From positions 62,001 to 126,000 of the forward strand of contig WHVA01000121.1 in NCBI GenBank assembly GCA_015179125.1: DNA of 64,000 nucleotides. Direction: 5' to 3'. Source of the DNA: Gautieria morchelliformis. Taxonomy: Eukaryota > Basidiomycota > Agaricomycetes > Gomphales > Gomphaceae. The notes under the pieces are model-generated. The model had not been told where the DNA came from, did no database searches, and saw only the letters and a list, made by a program, of their open reading frames with translations. Within the stretch, counting starts at the first letter, position 1, and every line of letters begins with the position of its first letter. Shown piece by piece: positions 49,601-61,050 of the stretch. The position numbers and the translations under genes were made by a program.

Positions 49601-51491
49601 GATAGTTTGTGCATTTTCCTCGAGTCTCTCGGGCCCTTCTGATCTCTCAAGAGCTGCGAGAAGGGCAATTTAAGTCAGTAGGGTAGTTCTTTGAACACTG
49701 TGAGTGACTGTTTACCCTGTAATTTGCTTAAAGAAATGCCTTCCTCAAAGTCATCATCCCAATTGTCGGTTTGTTCCTCTGGTGACGCAAGAGCCAGCGG
49801 CTGGATCTTTTCAACAAGCCCATAGGATCCGGCGACTGTATTTTTGGTCGCTGATGCGGAACTAGGCTTCAACGCTGTTAACAGAGAGTTTGCAGAGGAA
49901 GAAGAAAGTATTGCGTCCACAGGCATAGGTGTCGGGGACATGTACCGAGGATCATAGGCGCGATCTCTTGCTATTGGGCCATTGGCTTTACTGGAGACGT
50001 TGCGTGTAGGTGCTGTGTGAGCAGGGTGGGAGGGGCGGGCGGAAGAGAGATAAAGCTGTCAGGAAATACACCAACAAACGCATGCACGAAAACAAAGGAT
50101 ACGAACACTGCAGCGCCATGTTCCACTCCTGCACACGAAGAACTGCTTCGTCGTAGTTTGGATTCGATAGGGGCCGTTCTCCTGCGCCAGACTTGACATC
50201 GCCGCGAGACATCTGTTTGCGAGCTGCAGCCATCCATGGATGTTTCAGAAGTTTTTTAGCGGATATGCGAAGATTGCAGTCTTTTTGAAAGCAATGATAT
50301 AAGAAGTCCTTGACAATCTAGACAACATGCTTCAGCGAGGGAAGACACACGAATGCGCTACCGTACTAACAGGGGATGCGCCTTCTGGAATAGGGGGGCA
50401 ATCGTCTTGTACGATCCGGAAGAGGGCCGGCATTGGGTCAAGGAAATGATACGGCGGTTTGCCTTCCAGTAGCTCAATGACGACACAGCCAACACTCCTT
50501 TGGAATCAAAGAAGGCTCTTCAGCATTTCGAGAAATAATGGGAGACAATTTTCGAACCATATATCGGAAGCAGTTGTAGCGCCCGACTGCTCTATAACTT
50601 CCGGGGCCACTATCGCACTGATTAGTGGAAATAAAACAAAGAGTTTCAATGGAGTAGCCAACGTACTCCAATATGGACTGCCTACAACTGCAGCATCATT
50701 CACGGCACCAGTTGTTGTGTTACTTGCAACACCAAAGTCAGCTAGTTTGACACTTCCATCTTTGTTGGTGAGGATATTTGCGCCCTTGATGTCCCTGTGG
50801 ATTACGCCTTGGTCGTGTAGGTATACGAGTCCCTCAAGGACTTGGGAGATGTACACGGCTACGAGGTTCTCCGGGAACTTGCCAAAGCGTTTGCAAATGT
50901 TATGGAGGGAGCCGTTCTCGCAGTACCTGGGATACACGCGTTAACAAACAATAGTTCTTGATCCTCGATGAGGGCCTAGGCATACTCGAGGATTATATAC
51001 AGAAACTCGCGCGTTTTGACAAATCCCTTATACTTGACAATATTGGCGTGCTAATTCCAGACAAGGATGAAAGCGTGACCACAGCGTTAACCTGTCAAAT
51101 AACAGTCATACATTAAGGTTCTTAAGAAGATCTATTTCCGACTGCGTGAAAAGTCGTGAGTAACATGAGCCGACCAAAGCAGTGGCACAAACCATTATCT
51201 CTCCCAGCTCGCCCCTGGGAATATTGCTCAGCTGTATCTGCTTGACGGCTACGGTCTCTCCAGTAGTCCAATTGAGGGCCCCTAATACGACAATGTTGAG
51301 ATGAAGTCACGTTTGGCATTGGTGACAGTCTAGCCACTCACGATAGACCTGGCCGAACGCGCCCTTGCCAAGGGAGTCCCCAAGTTGCTGAAGCGCGAAA
51401 TAGTTACGGTAGTCACATATTCTAATGCCGGCTAACTCACGTATTGGGCGAGCCCATTACCGCTGGGATCGAGCTGACTCTTGGTTGACAT
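46640..51491 (-). CDS. Septation-initiation protein kinase, Cdc7(Sp)/SepH/Cdc15 type
   Basis: The start at 51491 ([17 protein letters not shown]) precedes a full kinase domain. The Gly loop is [15 protein letters not shown], the N-lobe contains the VAVKQIQLS-type lysine strand, and the hinge reads [10 protein letters not shown]. The catalytic loop is [12 protein letters not shown], the metal site LADFGVAS, and the activation segment VGSPYW-APEV. A disordered, Ser-rich middle (48900-50200) is followed by armadillo-like repeats to the end ([55 protein letters not shown]-type helices), stopping at 46640. This kinase plus ARM layout matches the SIN/MEN kinase that triggers septum formation at spindle poles. 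About twenty short introns are needed and exon borders in the middle are approximate. Confidence 0.87.
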
Positions 51492-51759
51492 GCTGCGTTG
51501 AACCCAGCGTGGCACCAGACGACGAGTTGGGACGGAGAAGCCCGTACACCGAGAAATATCGACGTGTCAACAGGAATTGGTAAATGATGTGTCTTCAAGG
51601 CTGCGCAAGCCAGTATAAGTAATGAGCGGATGGAAGAGCGTGACCACTGATTTCAAGTCGCGCATCCAAGCGCGGCTGCGTGTCACCTCCGACACATTAC
51701 ATAACCGGAGAACGGTCATCTCTCTACGACTAGCGCGTAAACTAGCAGGCTTGACGGCG
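51492..51759. promoter_or_regulatory. Divergent promoter, septation kinase / NTA1
   Basis: 268 bp between the two outward-facing starts. The forward frame is open upstream of 51760 (back to an ATG at 51622), so an earlier NTA1 start is possible. Confidence 0.4.
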
Positions 51760-52890
51760 ATGGTAAGATGGAAAATTGGCTTAGTCCAAATGGCGCCTGA
51801 GGTGGCTATGCGTGTCTCACTGCTGAGCTGTTCTTAACAACACTTTTCAAGCTGGGGCAGGTCGAGACGAACACTAGGAAATTGTTTGATTTGACAGCCA
51901 AGTGATCAAGGGTGTCTTATCGTCCTATACCTCTCCAGCTTACCAAACGACATGTACTAGACTTCAGCCTGGGAATTTAGACCTGCTCTGTCTCCCTGAG
52001 ATGGTTCTAACTGGTAACTTTATTGAAGTTACTGTAACGGGGCGCCTGCTGCGTAGTGCTGATTTCTGCCAGGCTACGCATTCCCTTCAGCAGAGGCCCT
52101 TAAACCTTATCTTGAACGACCTCTTGTAGGACCAACCTCGCGTTGCTGCAGTGCTTTGGCAGAAAGATTACGTTGCCATGTTATAGCTGGCTATCCAGAG
52201 TTCCTAGATGACACCGAGCCACAAACCTCCACACAAGTCATTGGATTCAACAGCGCTGTCATATATGGCCCTGATGGCCAGTGGCGTGGCGGATATCGCA
52301 AGACGAATCTGTTCTCCACGGACATGACTTGGGCTCGTCAGGGTTCGTTTCTTTTTGTCCCTCGGTGGTTACTCTTGATATATACGTACTATAGGAACCG
52401 GATTTGGACTTCTTGATCTAGGACATCCGCTAGGTCGTATCTCTCTGGGTATTTGTATGGATTTAAATCCTTTCCCGCCCGCTATCTGGAACACCGAGGA
52501 AGGCCCGTATGAACTCGCTAACTTTGCCATCGACAATGACACCCGCCTGGTAGTTATCCTCTGTGCATGGCTGGATTCAAAAGCACATCCAGAGGAACCG
52601 TGGGACCGACAGACATTGAACTATTGGATCGCCAGGCTTCTTCCCCTATGGAGACAGGTCGATGATCGACAAACGGAACGAGACACGATCGTTGCGATTT
52701 GTAACAGAGCTGGTGCTGATGGAGGTTCGTACTATACTATCCGAACATGTCCTAGATCCTGAACCTATGGCAAGACGTGCTCTTTGCTGGCACGTCAGCC
52801 ATACTCAGATTGTCTCAAAGTCAGGATGCTCCAGAAATCCTAGGACTGATGCGTCGGGATGAGGAAGGTGTCCGTGTACTGGGGGTATAA
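51760..52890 (+). CDS. NTA1: Protein N-terminal Asn/Gln amidase
   Basis: Nitrilase-superfamily enzyme that deamidates N-terminal Asn and Gln, creating secondary destabilising residues for the N-degron (Arg/N-end rule) pathway. Exons read MVRWKIGLVQMAPE, LGQVETNTRKLFDLTA, and NLDLLCLPEMVLTG with the catalytic Glu. GYAFPSAEALKPYLERPLVG and CHVIAGYPEF follow, then YRKTNLFSTDMTWARQG with the catalytic Lys and GRISLGICMDLNPFP with the catalytic Cys. The C-terminal exons have LANFAIDNDTRLVVILCAWL and LFAGTSAILRLSQ, ending RVLGV* at 52890. Introns fall near 51802, 51900, 52010, 52340 and 52724. The E-K-C triad is complete. Confidence 0.88.
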
Positions 52891-55800
52891 GTTCACACTT
52901 CACACTTCTTGGAATTGGTCAAGACTTCAGTCTAATCCTGGATCTCATTATGTAGGCTCAGACCCCACCCGGGTGTAACTTGAGCTACTGTACGTGATTG
53001 AGCTGTATTTTCTTAGAGTAGACTGCTTCGCTTATTTCAGCTGGCCTACCCGCATACCTAGTCATTATGGGTGTCTCGAGATGCATCGTATCGTATTTTT
53101 GACGATGTTACAGCATATATACACTCGGACCCCGGCCGCATTGGGTGTCAAACTTTAGCTGAGATCAAGCTCTTCAATGCTCCATCTTAACGTTAACCCC
53201 AGGACGACTTGAAGATACAAAACGTTGTGCGCTCTACGGTGTACCTAAGCCGCCAGGCTGAAAAACACGGGAAGTCACTTTCGAACTTTGCTTCCGTTTG
53301 CTCCCAATATTCAGGCGGGGTGAGGTTGCCAGCCGGATGGTCGAACTCGAATTCATCACACGGCTTAGAGCGGGGCCGTGATAGTGAGTTGAAGATAAGT
53401 GAAACTACACCACATCAGGCAGCTCTCGTGACTTTTTCAGGTAGCATGGTTGAGAGTGTCGAGGTTGCTTCCAATCCGCGCGCCTGCTGGCAGCATGATG
53501 AGATACCTTTGGCCGTGTACCTCAGCATTGCGCATCAATTCGCTAGTGCCGAACGGGCCCTAAGTATATCTTTTAGACGCCCAGCGATTGCCACACACAT
53601 GGAGCGCGTCGAGTATTAGTATCCTCACGCCTGCCAAGGAACAACAAAACACCAGACTCATTACGAGACCGCCCTTGTTTGTCCAGAACTGCATGGTGAA
53701 GCCAGCCCCAATGTTAAGCCTATATTTCCGGGGACGATCTTCTGGAATGAATACACCGGGGCGACGTTTGTCGAATCCAATGACCGACAGTGGCGTCGGA
53801 GACGTACCCGCGCCGATCAGTAAAAAAAGAGAAATATTCATAGAAGCTTACATAGTGGCCATAGCCACGTAAGTCCCAATAATATAGTGCGGCATAGGTG
53901 ATATCATGTCAAGAGTGCCCCATAGCGCCATGGTACTCTCGCGTGCGTCCTCATAATGCTCTTGGCAGGGAGCGCTGCTATGTGGTGATGGGGTAGGAGT
54001 GAGTTTTCATCTAACATCTTTCATATAGCAGGCTTTGATTTATCCTAGTTATCAGGTGCACTTGCCATAGGTGGGACCTATCTTGTTCAAGTGATGTGAT
54101 GCAGCACCGATACAGAGGCCACCTGCTTTTCCCCACATCAAGGTCTCAATTCAGCCTCAAAAATTCTGTAATTTTTACAAAAGGATTTATATAGTCCATA
54201 TCTAACATTCTTGTGATGCCAGGGTGCCCACGACGCATAGGTGGCTGTAGCGTTTGTCGAGAGGTGTGACAAGCTGTCATGCTCCCGCATATTTACGGCG
54301 AGGTTTGAAAGCAGCCGGCGGCGCCTGCGGGCGCGATCGGGTGGGTGTGCGACGCGAGTTACCGAATTACCGGGCGTCGAACTCAGCGGTAGGTACGCAG
54401 GCAGTAGGATTAGGACGAGCCCATGTATAATTTAGTCCAAATACTTTATTATAGAATCGAAAATTTCCCCCGAAATCTCATGAGATAGCGACAGGGCAGC
54501 GGGCTACGCTCGGCGGTGAGCTCGACGTGAGCAGCGAGCTCATGCCGGTCTCATTATTTTCCTCAGTGTTGTATGTATATTATTATTAGCTATGTACTTA
54601 ATTCCCCCATATATAAGAGCTCTACTTAGTGTTAAGTATTTTACAAACCCGTAAATCTAGCGTACTACGAACTTACCAAGTTACTTACTACTGTAGTATT
54701 ACGACTTGCTCACGCACGCCTCGTACCTTTGATCCGAGCTCTGAGCCACAGTCCAGGCATCACGCGGCAGCAGAAGCGAGGCTGACTGGATCTGTGGCCG
54801 AAATTCAGGTTTGAGCCATCAGCGTCACGCCATCTACCCATTGAGCCATTGCGCCTACGAACCGGCGCGTCACGCTAAAAGGTTAAATAGTCGTACATTC
54901 CATCACTTGACCGGAATGCAGGGAGGCTTTGACTGATGACATAGGCACCTTCGATGGCGAGCTACAAGCTATAGGGGACCTCCCGCACTTCCGTATCTGG
55001 GATATATGGAGTTGGTGTCTACTCTCGAGTCCTCGACAATTAACCGAGATTCGGATGTCAGTTACATAACTGTAACAAGGTCCACTAGATATTAGTCATT
55101 TGCACTTTTTCAAACTTGTCAACCGGTTACGCTCCACGGTGATCCATAGTTTGGCAGTGCTTACTTTACTGCGCGACGTGGCCCTGTGCCTATATCGATA
55201 AATTCTATCCATAGAAGGCTATTGGGCCGTTAACGCGTTAACGTTTGCATTTTTATAATGCTGCCAGTCTGGAGGCGTTCGTCTGGGCACCCATGGAGGA
55301 TTCCCTCTCCAAGAAACTCGCCGTGTTGCAAGACATGTGAGGGTCTATGACAGCGCTCTGCGTGTTTATTCTACTGATCATTGATGCCAGATCCGACGAT
55401 GACCTCTTGGACAATATAGAGCATTCACGTATATTCTGCGCATCTTTACTCTCATCTATGGTTCTTACCCTGTGTGACCATGGTGTGTTGAGAATTACAT
55501 CTTCGCTAACGTTGACTTCTAAGCTCATAACTAGTGGTTACGTTTGAGGACGAGGTAATATTGTAGTCTATTTTCGTGTGGCTCCGCAAGTTCGAGACTC
55601 ACCAAAGGACAGGTTCATCAAGTATGGAGGCATCGCCAAAATATCGTAACAATAGGGTTCTTTCTAGCGCGATATCTTACCCTGTTCTCGCGTTCTTTCG
55701 ACCTTTTCAGCACGAGTTCTCCTGTTTTCTAGATATACTGTCAACTCATTTTCTTTCGCACAGTACACATGTATTCAAGATGGAGTGCCACGGTATGTTC

Positions 55801-55990
55801 TTCTTATGACCGAGAAAGGCACTTCAATGACGCATGTCTGTAGAGGTAATCCGTTGAATACAGTTTTCGTCAGTTACGACTACCCGACCTTTGTAGCTGC
55901 AATACAATCATGAAGCTTCAGCTCCCCGGGATATTCACCCTTGTAACAATTATAAGTGAGCCTCGTTGACGAGCCATACGTGCCTGTAAG
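52891..55990. other. 3-kb gene-poor, repeat-like region
   Basis: No confident gene. Open frames on both strands at 53209-53870 have no recognisable family. A MITE-like end sits at 53546-53563. An AT-rich block with TATATAAGAGCTC lies near 54607-54622, and a tRNA-A-box-like stretch is at 54818-54860. A 91-codon reverse frame at 55253-55528 (VNVSEDVILNTPWSHRVR) could be a stray terminal exon. Taken together this looks like an accumulation of old insertions. Confidence 0.4.
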
Positions 55991-55996
55991 TTGACG

Positions 55997-57005
55997 ATCT
56001 GCTCCAACAGTCGTTCATTGTATGCATATGGCACCAAATGTCTTCAATGTGGTCAAACTCACTATTAAACCCAGTGGTCATGATTTTGCGAGTATATGCG
56101 TTATACGGAGGCAACGCAATAGTTTTGGTTGTTCCGGGATTAATTATGGTCGCCGAAATTATTATGATGGGGTTGCCTCTGTATCTCCTCGGTCGTACTA
56201 GTAAGTCTCTACTATCTCACCATGAAATTGTTGCTGATGACCGGAACCGTCAGGCTATGGCGGACTTTTGGTTCAGCTGTACAGCTCCGGTTTGTCCAGT
56301 CATATATTGCATATAAGTGGGAAAATGATTGGTTGATAGATGTAGAGTGTGTGATGGTGCGCTCAGAGGCCACGCAACTGGCCAGTGCGTTACGTTCACT
56401 GAAGTTGTTGAGTTACTAACAATAGTAGACGAACAGACGTGTATTGGGTCACGCCAGTGCTGCAAGACACGGCCATTTTTGCGCTTACATTGTGGAGAAG
56501 TAGGCGATACGCGAAATCAAGCAAGAGGTCTTAGTAAGATTCTCACCAGAGCACCCCACGCCCATCATGTCTAATATGTGTGCCAGTCTTGTGAAAGTTT
56601 TCTTACGTGACGGCATCATCTACTATTTGGTTATTGGGATTTTTCATGCTCTCAACTGGGTTCTCTTCGTGGTATGTTAGACGCCCTCATAGCCTTCATA
56701 TATGAAGGCATACTGTAATGACAGATAGCACCACAAGAGCTCAAAGCCGTGGCAACCGGGTAAGTTCATACTCGATCGATTACTTCTTCTGTGACTTGCT
56801 CTGCGCGATTAGCTTCACCCAAAGCGTGTCAACAATTCTTATGTCTAGGCTGGTGCTTAGCCTGCGAAAAAGCAGTTCCCGATTACAATTGGCAGAGGTA
56901 AATGAGCCTACACGCACTATTGTAGGCACAAACGGGTCCGGTAGGCCAACTCTCACCTCCTTGGCGGCCATTGTTGCATTCTTTGATGCCGGGGGGGAAG
57001 ATTGA
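55997..57005 (+). CDS. DUF6533-type seven-helix membrane protein (5' end not found)
   Basis: Spliced exons give SFIVCIWHQMSSMWS, NPVVMILRVYALYGGN and VVPGLIMVAEIIMMGLPLYL. Then, after a TACTAAC-containing intron ending near 56425, TDVYWVTPVLQDTAIFALTL follows, then PTPIMSNMCASLVKVFLRDG, IIYYLVIGIFHALNWVLFV, and a last exon FTQSVSTILMSRLVLSLRKS ending at 57005. The RVYALY motif, the FxLTL helix and the VSRxxLxLR end are characteristic of the large basidiomycete DUF6533 family, whose role is unknown though often compared with receptors. The junction near 56505-56545 needs an unusually short intron (about 37 nt) or carries a one-base frame shift. The first two helices upstream were not located, so the gene may be truncated. 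Confidence 0.6.
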
Positions 57006-57371
57006 GAACCTCACATCAGGGGAATGAGAATCTCACGCCGTGATGCCCTTGGTGGAGCGTAGTATGTCTCGCTACAGTCGCTTTGGATATATATATTCTC
57101 AGTCTATCTGATTTCCACTGCACGATCACCTTCTAGCTCCAGTCTAAATCTCCTCTTTTCGCCTCGTTCTAAGTGAGCAGGTAAAAGTAAGGCCAACTAC
57201 TTGTCTGCCATCCATGTTGATAGACACAGCAGGTTGTTGATAAGCATACTGCATATCAATAGGGATGTCATTGTGAATGTTGTGATGACGGGTACCACAA
57301 TGCAAGCCTATGTGCAGTTTTGGTAACGAGTGGCGAGATGGTAGGGGACCCGCCGGCGCGTTCGCGTTGAA
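57006..57371. other. Convergent intergenic region
   Basis: It lies between the 3' ends of the DUF6533 gene and the mitoribosomal gene. No coding signal; a TATATATAT run lies near 57090. Confidence 0.45.
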
Positions 57372-58223
57372 TTAGCGGGATGACCGAATGAATGGTATTT
57401 GGAATCCTGACAGAAGTGCCCTAGCGCGTGCCTGGGCACCCTGACCTCTAGCATTAGTGACGAAATGCATATGAAACCCGTGAACCCGTGGATAAGAGTC
57501 CAAATTGACCTCGATCTGAGGGAACAAGCCCATCGCTGTTGGTGGCAGCCCGAACGACACCACCCCAGATACTCCAGCGGGAGTTTGTTGAGACCGACGT
57601 TCAGCAGGCATTTCTACCCCAGAAAACTCTCGCAGTCTTGGCAACACAAATTGAACGAGGCTCCCAAGGAACTCGTACATCCTATCCCCCGTCATCTCTA
57701 CTTTAACCCCCACAGGTAACCCAGGCCGAATCCAGCCTCCTTCAGTTTTTCGCCCTTTGACAATCTGAACACCTTCCCGGTGTCGAAGCCCACCACCTTG
57801 ACTGGTTTCGCCAGACAAAGCGCGAAAGGCCATGATAGCACTGAGAAGATGGCTGCGATTGGAGGTTGCCTCTTTGACCATGGTGTGCAGTGCAATTTTT
57901 TCTAGTCGTATCACGTTATCCGGTGTAGAGGGTGGTGAGGGCTTTCTCCCCACTTGAAGGCCCCCGCGGGGAACATTCCGTCGGTTCTTAGTGTATGGAT
58001 CCTCGGGGTCATATTTCATGTTAGGCTCTCGAGGCGGCTGAGGAGGCCTAAACTGGTGGTTGTATGTCATGTACATGGCATCGTCGCGCAGAGTATCATA
58101 GTAGTGGTCTGCAAGACGCGACGGATGGGTGCTCCTCAAGATGATGTTCACGTGTGGTCTGGGGAGAGAAAAACGTGGCTTTCCCTCCTTAAAACGATAT
58201 CGAATACGAGGAGGTCGCCGCAT
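57372..58223 (-). CDS. MRPL7: Mitochondrial ribosomal protein uL5m
   Basis: Large-subunit protein of the mitoribosome, contacting 5S-equivalent and central protuberance regions. One uninterrupted reverse-strand frame from MRRPPRIRYRFKEGKPRFSL contains PRPHVNIILRSTHPSRLADH, LEKIALHTMVKEATSNRSHL, GLPVGVKVEMTGDRMYEFLG and the uL5 C-terminal signature FPQIEVNLDSYPRVHGFHMH, FVTNARGQGAQARARALLSG, FQIPF. It ends at 57372. The frame stays open upstream of 58223 without another ATG, so the import sequence may come from a separate small exon. The gene is head-to-head with TAF6; the start codons are 77 bp apart. Confidence 0.87.
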   Translation of the reverse strand: MRRPPRIRYRFKEGKPRFSLPRPHVNIILRSTHPSRLADHYYDTLRDDAMYMTYNHQFRPPQPPREPNMKYDPEDPYTKNRRNVPRGGLQVGRKPSPPSTPDNVIRLEKIALHTMVKEATSNRSHLLSAIMAFRALSGETSQGGGLRHREGVQIVKGRKTEGGWIRPGLPVGVKVEMTGDRMYEFLGSLVQFVLPRLREFSGVEMPAERRSQQTPAGVSGVVSFGLPPTAMGLFPQIEVNLDSYPRVHGFHMHFVTNARGQGAQARARALLSGFQIPFIRSSR

Positions 58224-58300
58224 GCTTGCACAAACCGGAGGTCGAAATTGGACAAAACTTTGAACTCCGAAGAGTCGCGTATGCCGCGGACGCTCACAGC

Positions 58301-59887
58301 ATGAATGGCAAGCATAAAGCCCGCATACAGACTGGGGTGTACAAACCAGAGTCCATTAAGGTGAGTATATATTGAAATTTTATTCCGAAAGCCTAATCGT
58401 CAAGAAAGGACGTTGCCGAATCCTTGGGTATAACTAACTTGTCGGAAGATGTCGCGTCTGCGTTAGCCAGCGACGTCGAATACCGGATCCATCAGGTGGT
58501 GGAAGTATGCAAACATCATTTGCGCAATATGTCTATTTAGCATCATTGTTATAGGAAGCATCGCGCTTTACACACCATGCCCGACGGACTACCATGACAC
58601 CGTCAGATATCGATCACGCACTTCGCGTCCTTAATATTGAACCGCTATACGGTCACTCTCCTGCAAACCCGCCTCGCTTTCGAAAGGCTCAGGCACACCC
58701 CTCCGCGCCTCCTGTTTATTTTGTTGAGGATGAGGAGCTCGACTTCGATAGACTTCTGAGGGAGGAGAAAATCTTCTTACCCAAGGGCGTCAGTTGGACT
58801 GCGCATTGGCTTGCAGTCGAAGGCGTCCAACCCCTCATCCCCGAAAATCCGCCCTCGATTCCAAATACTGAACCAGAGCCTGAGCAACCGGCCAATAACG
58901 CGCCAGCACAGAACGGTGTGCCAAGCTCTCCTCCACGCACTCAGTTCCCACCGACGCCACCGTCACCATCACGTCCCGTTTCACAAAGCGTCAAAAGGCC
59001 ATCTACCAAGCATCCACTCGTCAAGCATGTGCTCTCACGCGAACTTCAGCTGTACTACAATCGCTTGACAGGCTCTCTCATCCCTCCACCTTCGGATCCA
59101 GCGAAGCGTACTGCAGCACTTGCAAGCCTTCGTATCGATGCTGGCCTCCAGAGTCTTTTGCCATACCTGGTTCGCTGGGTGGCAGAAGGTGTAGTCAATT
59201 CTCTGAAGGCGGGTCTCGACACCGAGGCAGAAGGGCGTATTCTCGAGGTGTGGCTCGAGGTCCTCGGAGCGCTTCTTGATAATTCCAATTTTTTTATCGA
59301 GCCATATCTGCATCAGATTTTACCTCCATTACTCTCTATCCTTCTCACCGCAACCCTTCCGCTTGTAAATGCCACTCATCTCCGCACCCTCGCTGCGCAA
59401 ACACTATCCCGTCTACTCACCGCTCACTCAACTACCTATCCGTCGCTTTCCCCGCGCCTCATGAAAACACTGCTTCTGGCACTGATCTCACCAGGCAAAA
59501 GCAAGGGCACACGAGAAGGTGCCGTTCGGGGCCTCATGGGTGTAGGAAAAGAGGCTACACGGAAGGGCCTCATTGAAAGCGGAGGTGTAAAGGTGGTGGG
59601 TGACGAGCTTGATGGAGAAGTGGGAAACGAGAGTATCGTCGCAGCTGTTTTCGTAAGTGTCTGTCTAATGGCAATTCTTCCGAAATTAAGGAAGTCGCGG
59701 CCTTCAGGACGCGTTGATATCTTTGCGAACGCCTTCCGCTGCCGAACCAGTTCCACTCGATCCCGAATCAGACAGTGATAAGCCGACCGTGGAGCGCCTT
59801 CGGGAAACCTTTGGTGATTTCTTTGCGCGAAGAATGATGAACGATGGCGAGTGGGCGAGAGCCATTCTTTCTGGTCCCGGAGGCTGA
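58301..59887 (+). CDS. TAF6: TFIID/SAGA-type subunit TAF6
   Basis: Histone-fold TBP-associated factor that pairs with TAF9 in TFIID. The N-terminal histone fold is split over three exons: [40 protein letters not shown] with [12 protein letters not shown], then [20 protein letters not shown] and [14 protein letters not shown]. After the conserved [16 protein letters not shown] comes the Pro-rich linker, then the HEAT-type TAF6C domain ([75 protein letters not shown]). The last intron ends GCCTTCAG before [17 protein letters not shown], and the protein stops at 59887. Confidence 0.93.
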
Positions 59888-59971
59888 CTGTAATCGAGCA
59901 GTTAACTATCCTGTATTTTTGAATGTAATGTATTTGTGTAGGACAACGCTTCCATTGTTCATCTAAGCGGG

Positions 59972-60968
59972 TCATTTACTTCGACCAGCCAATCTGCGGG
60001 ACTTCCCCAGTCTTTTTGTACCACGGCTTGTGCCCCGGCTTCCTCTGCCTCCTCTGCCTCCTCTACTACCCCGTCCACGTCCACGACCTCCAGACTCGAA
60101 TTGGTCCGTAGATTCGCGAGTATTTTGCTTGGAGCGCCACCCTACTGAGCCACGTCCACCACGTCCATACTTCTCGTCTCGTTTTGTACGAGGCATCCGT
60201 GGTCGCTTGGCTGGACGGTCGGCAATGGCGTCTTCCAGCGCGACTTCAAACTCTTCTCCCTGAGTATCATCTAATGCGCCCCCTTTTCGCTCTAATGCCC
60301 TCGTTAAGCTCATAAAATAGCTTGGAGGTATCAAGACTCACTTCGCTTCAAGCTTTTAATTTTGTCGTCGAGATCTTTCTTACTCTTCTCTCGCTCGCGC
60401 ACTTTCTCTACCTGGACTTGTTTACCAAACTTTTTGCCCTCCCTTTGCCGCCGCTTCTCTTCACCCTTCTTGATACCGGCACTCTCATCAAGCAATCGTT
60501 GACGTATGCGTTCCATGTGTGCATCAGACTTTACCATCTCTGCAAAATAGTCGCTCGGTCGCGTAAATGGAAGATCGTGCGACGCAGCTAGAGTACGCGC
60601 CGCTTCGGCGGAATGGAGAGCTTGCTTGTAGAAAGACAGTTCACGGTCAAGGTCGTCGGACACGTCGACATCGTGTACCAATGGATATGTTGTCGTGAGC
60701 GTCTCCGTCCAAGGGAGACTTGGGTCTAGCTTGATGCTATCTCTAATGCGCTCCAAAGCTTCCTTGAATGATTATTGTGTGAGAGTGCCTGGTCTGTAGA
60801 AGCAATAAAAAGACAGACTTTGTTATCAATAGTGATTTTTTGACGTGGAACTGCGTCGTCGTCAACCGACGAGACCTCGTCTAGTTCAAAAGCTTCTTCG
60901 CCTTCTTCCTCTGCTACTTCATCATCGGTTTCGTCGCCTATATCCTCAGGGTCAATAAGAGGGGCCAT
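59972..60968 (-). CDS. EBP2: rRNA-processing protein EBP2
   Basis: Nucleolar factor for 27S pre-rRNA processing and 60S subunit assembly. It starts at 60968 (MAPLIDPEDIGDETDDEVAE) with an acidic N-terminus. The conserved core is ALERIRDSIKLDPSLPWTET, DVDVSDDLDRELSFYKQALH, RPSDYFAEMVKSDAHMERIR and RLLDESAGIKKGEEKRRQRE, followed by a Lys-rich coiled coil. The C-terminus is an RG-rich tail (RGRGRGSRGGRGGRGSRG) ending RRLAGRSK* at 59972. Two introns, near 60340 and 60745-60800. The gene is divergent from dynactin p62 with 82 bp between starts. Confidence 0.93.
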
Positions 60969-61050
60969 AGAAGAGCTACTTTTCAACGATGTTTAGGAAA
61001 TCGAGTGCCTCGGTACAAATCAATCTCCGCTTCACCATTTTTGACAACCT

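Noticed and set aside
53560-53841. Reverse-strand frame with hydrophobic segments (GGLVMSLVFCCSLAGVRILI)
   Set aside because: The opposite strand is equally open, no splice partners are found and no family is recognised.
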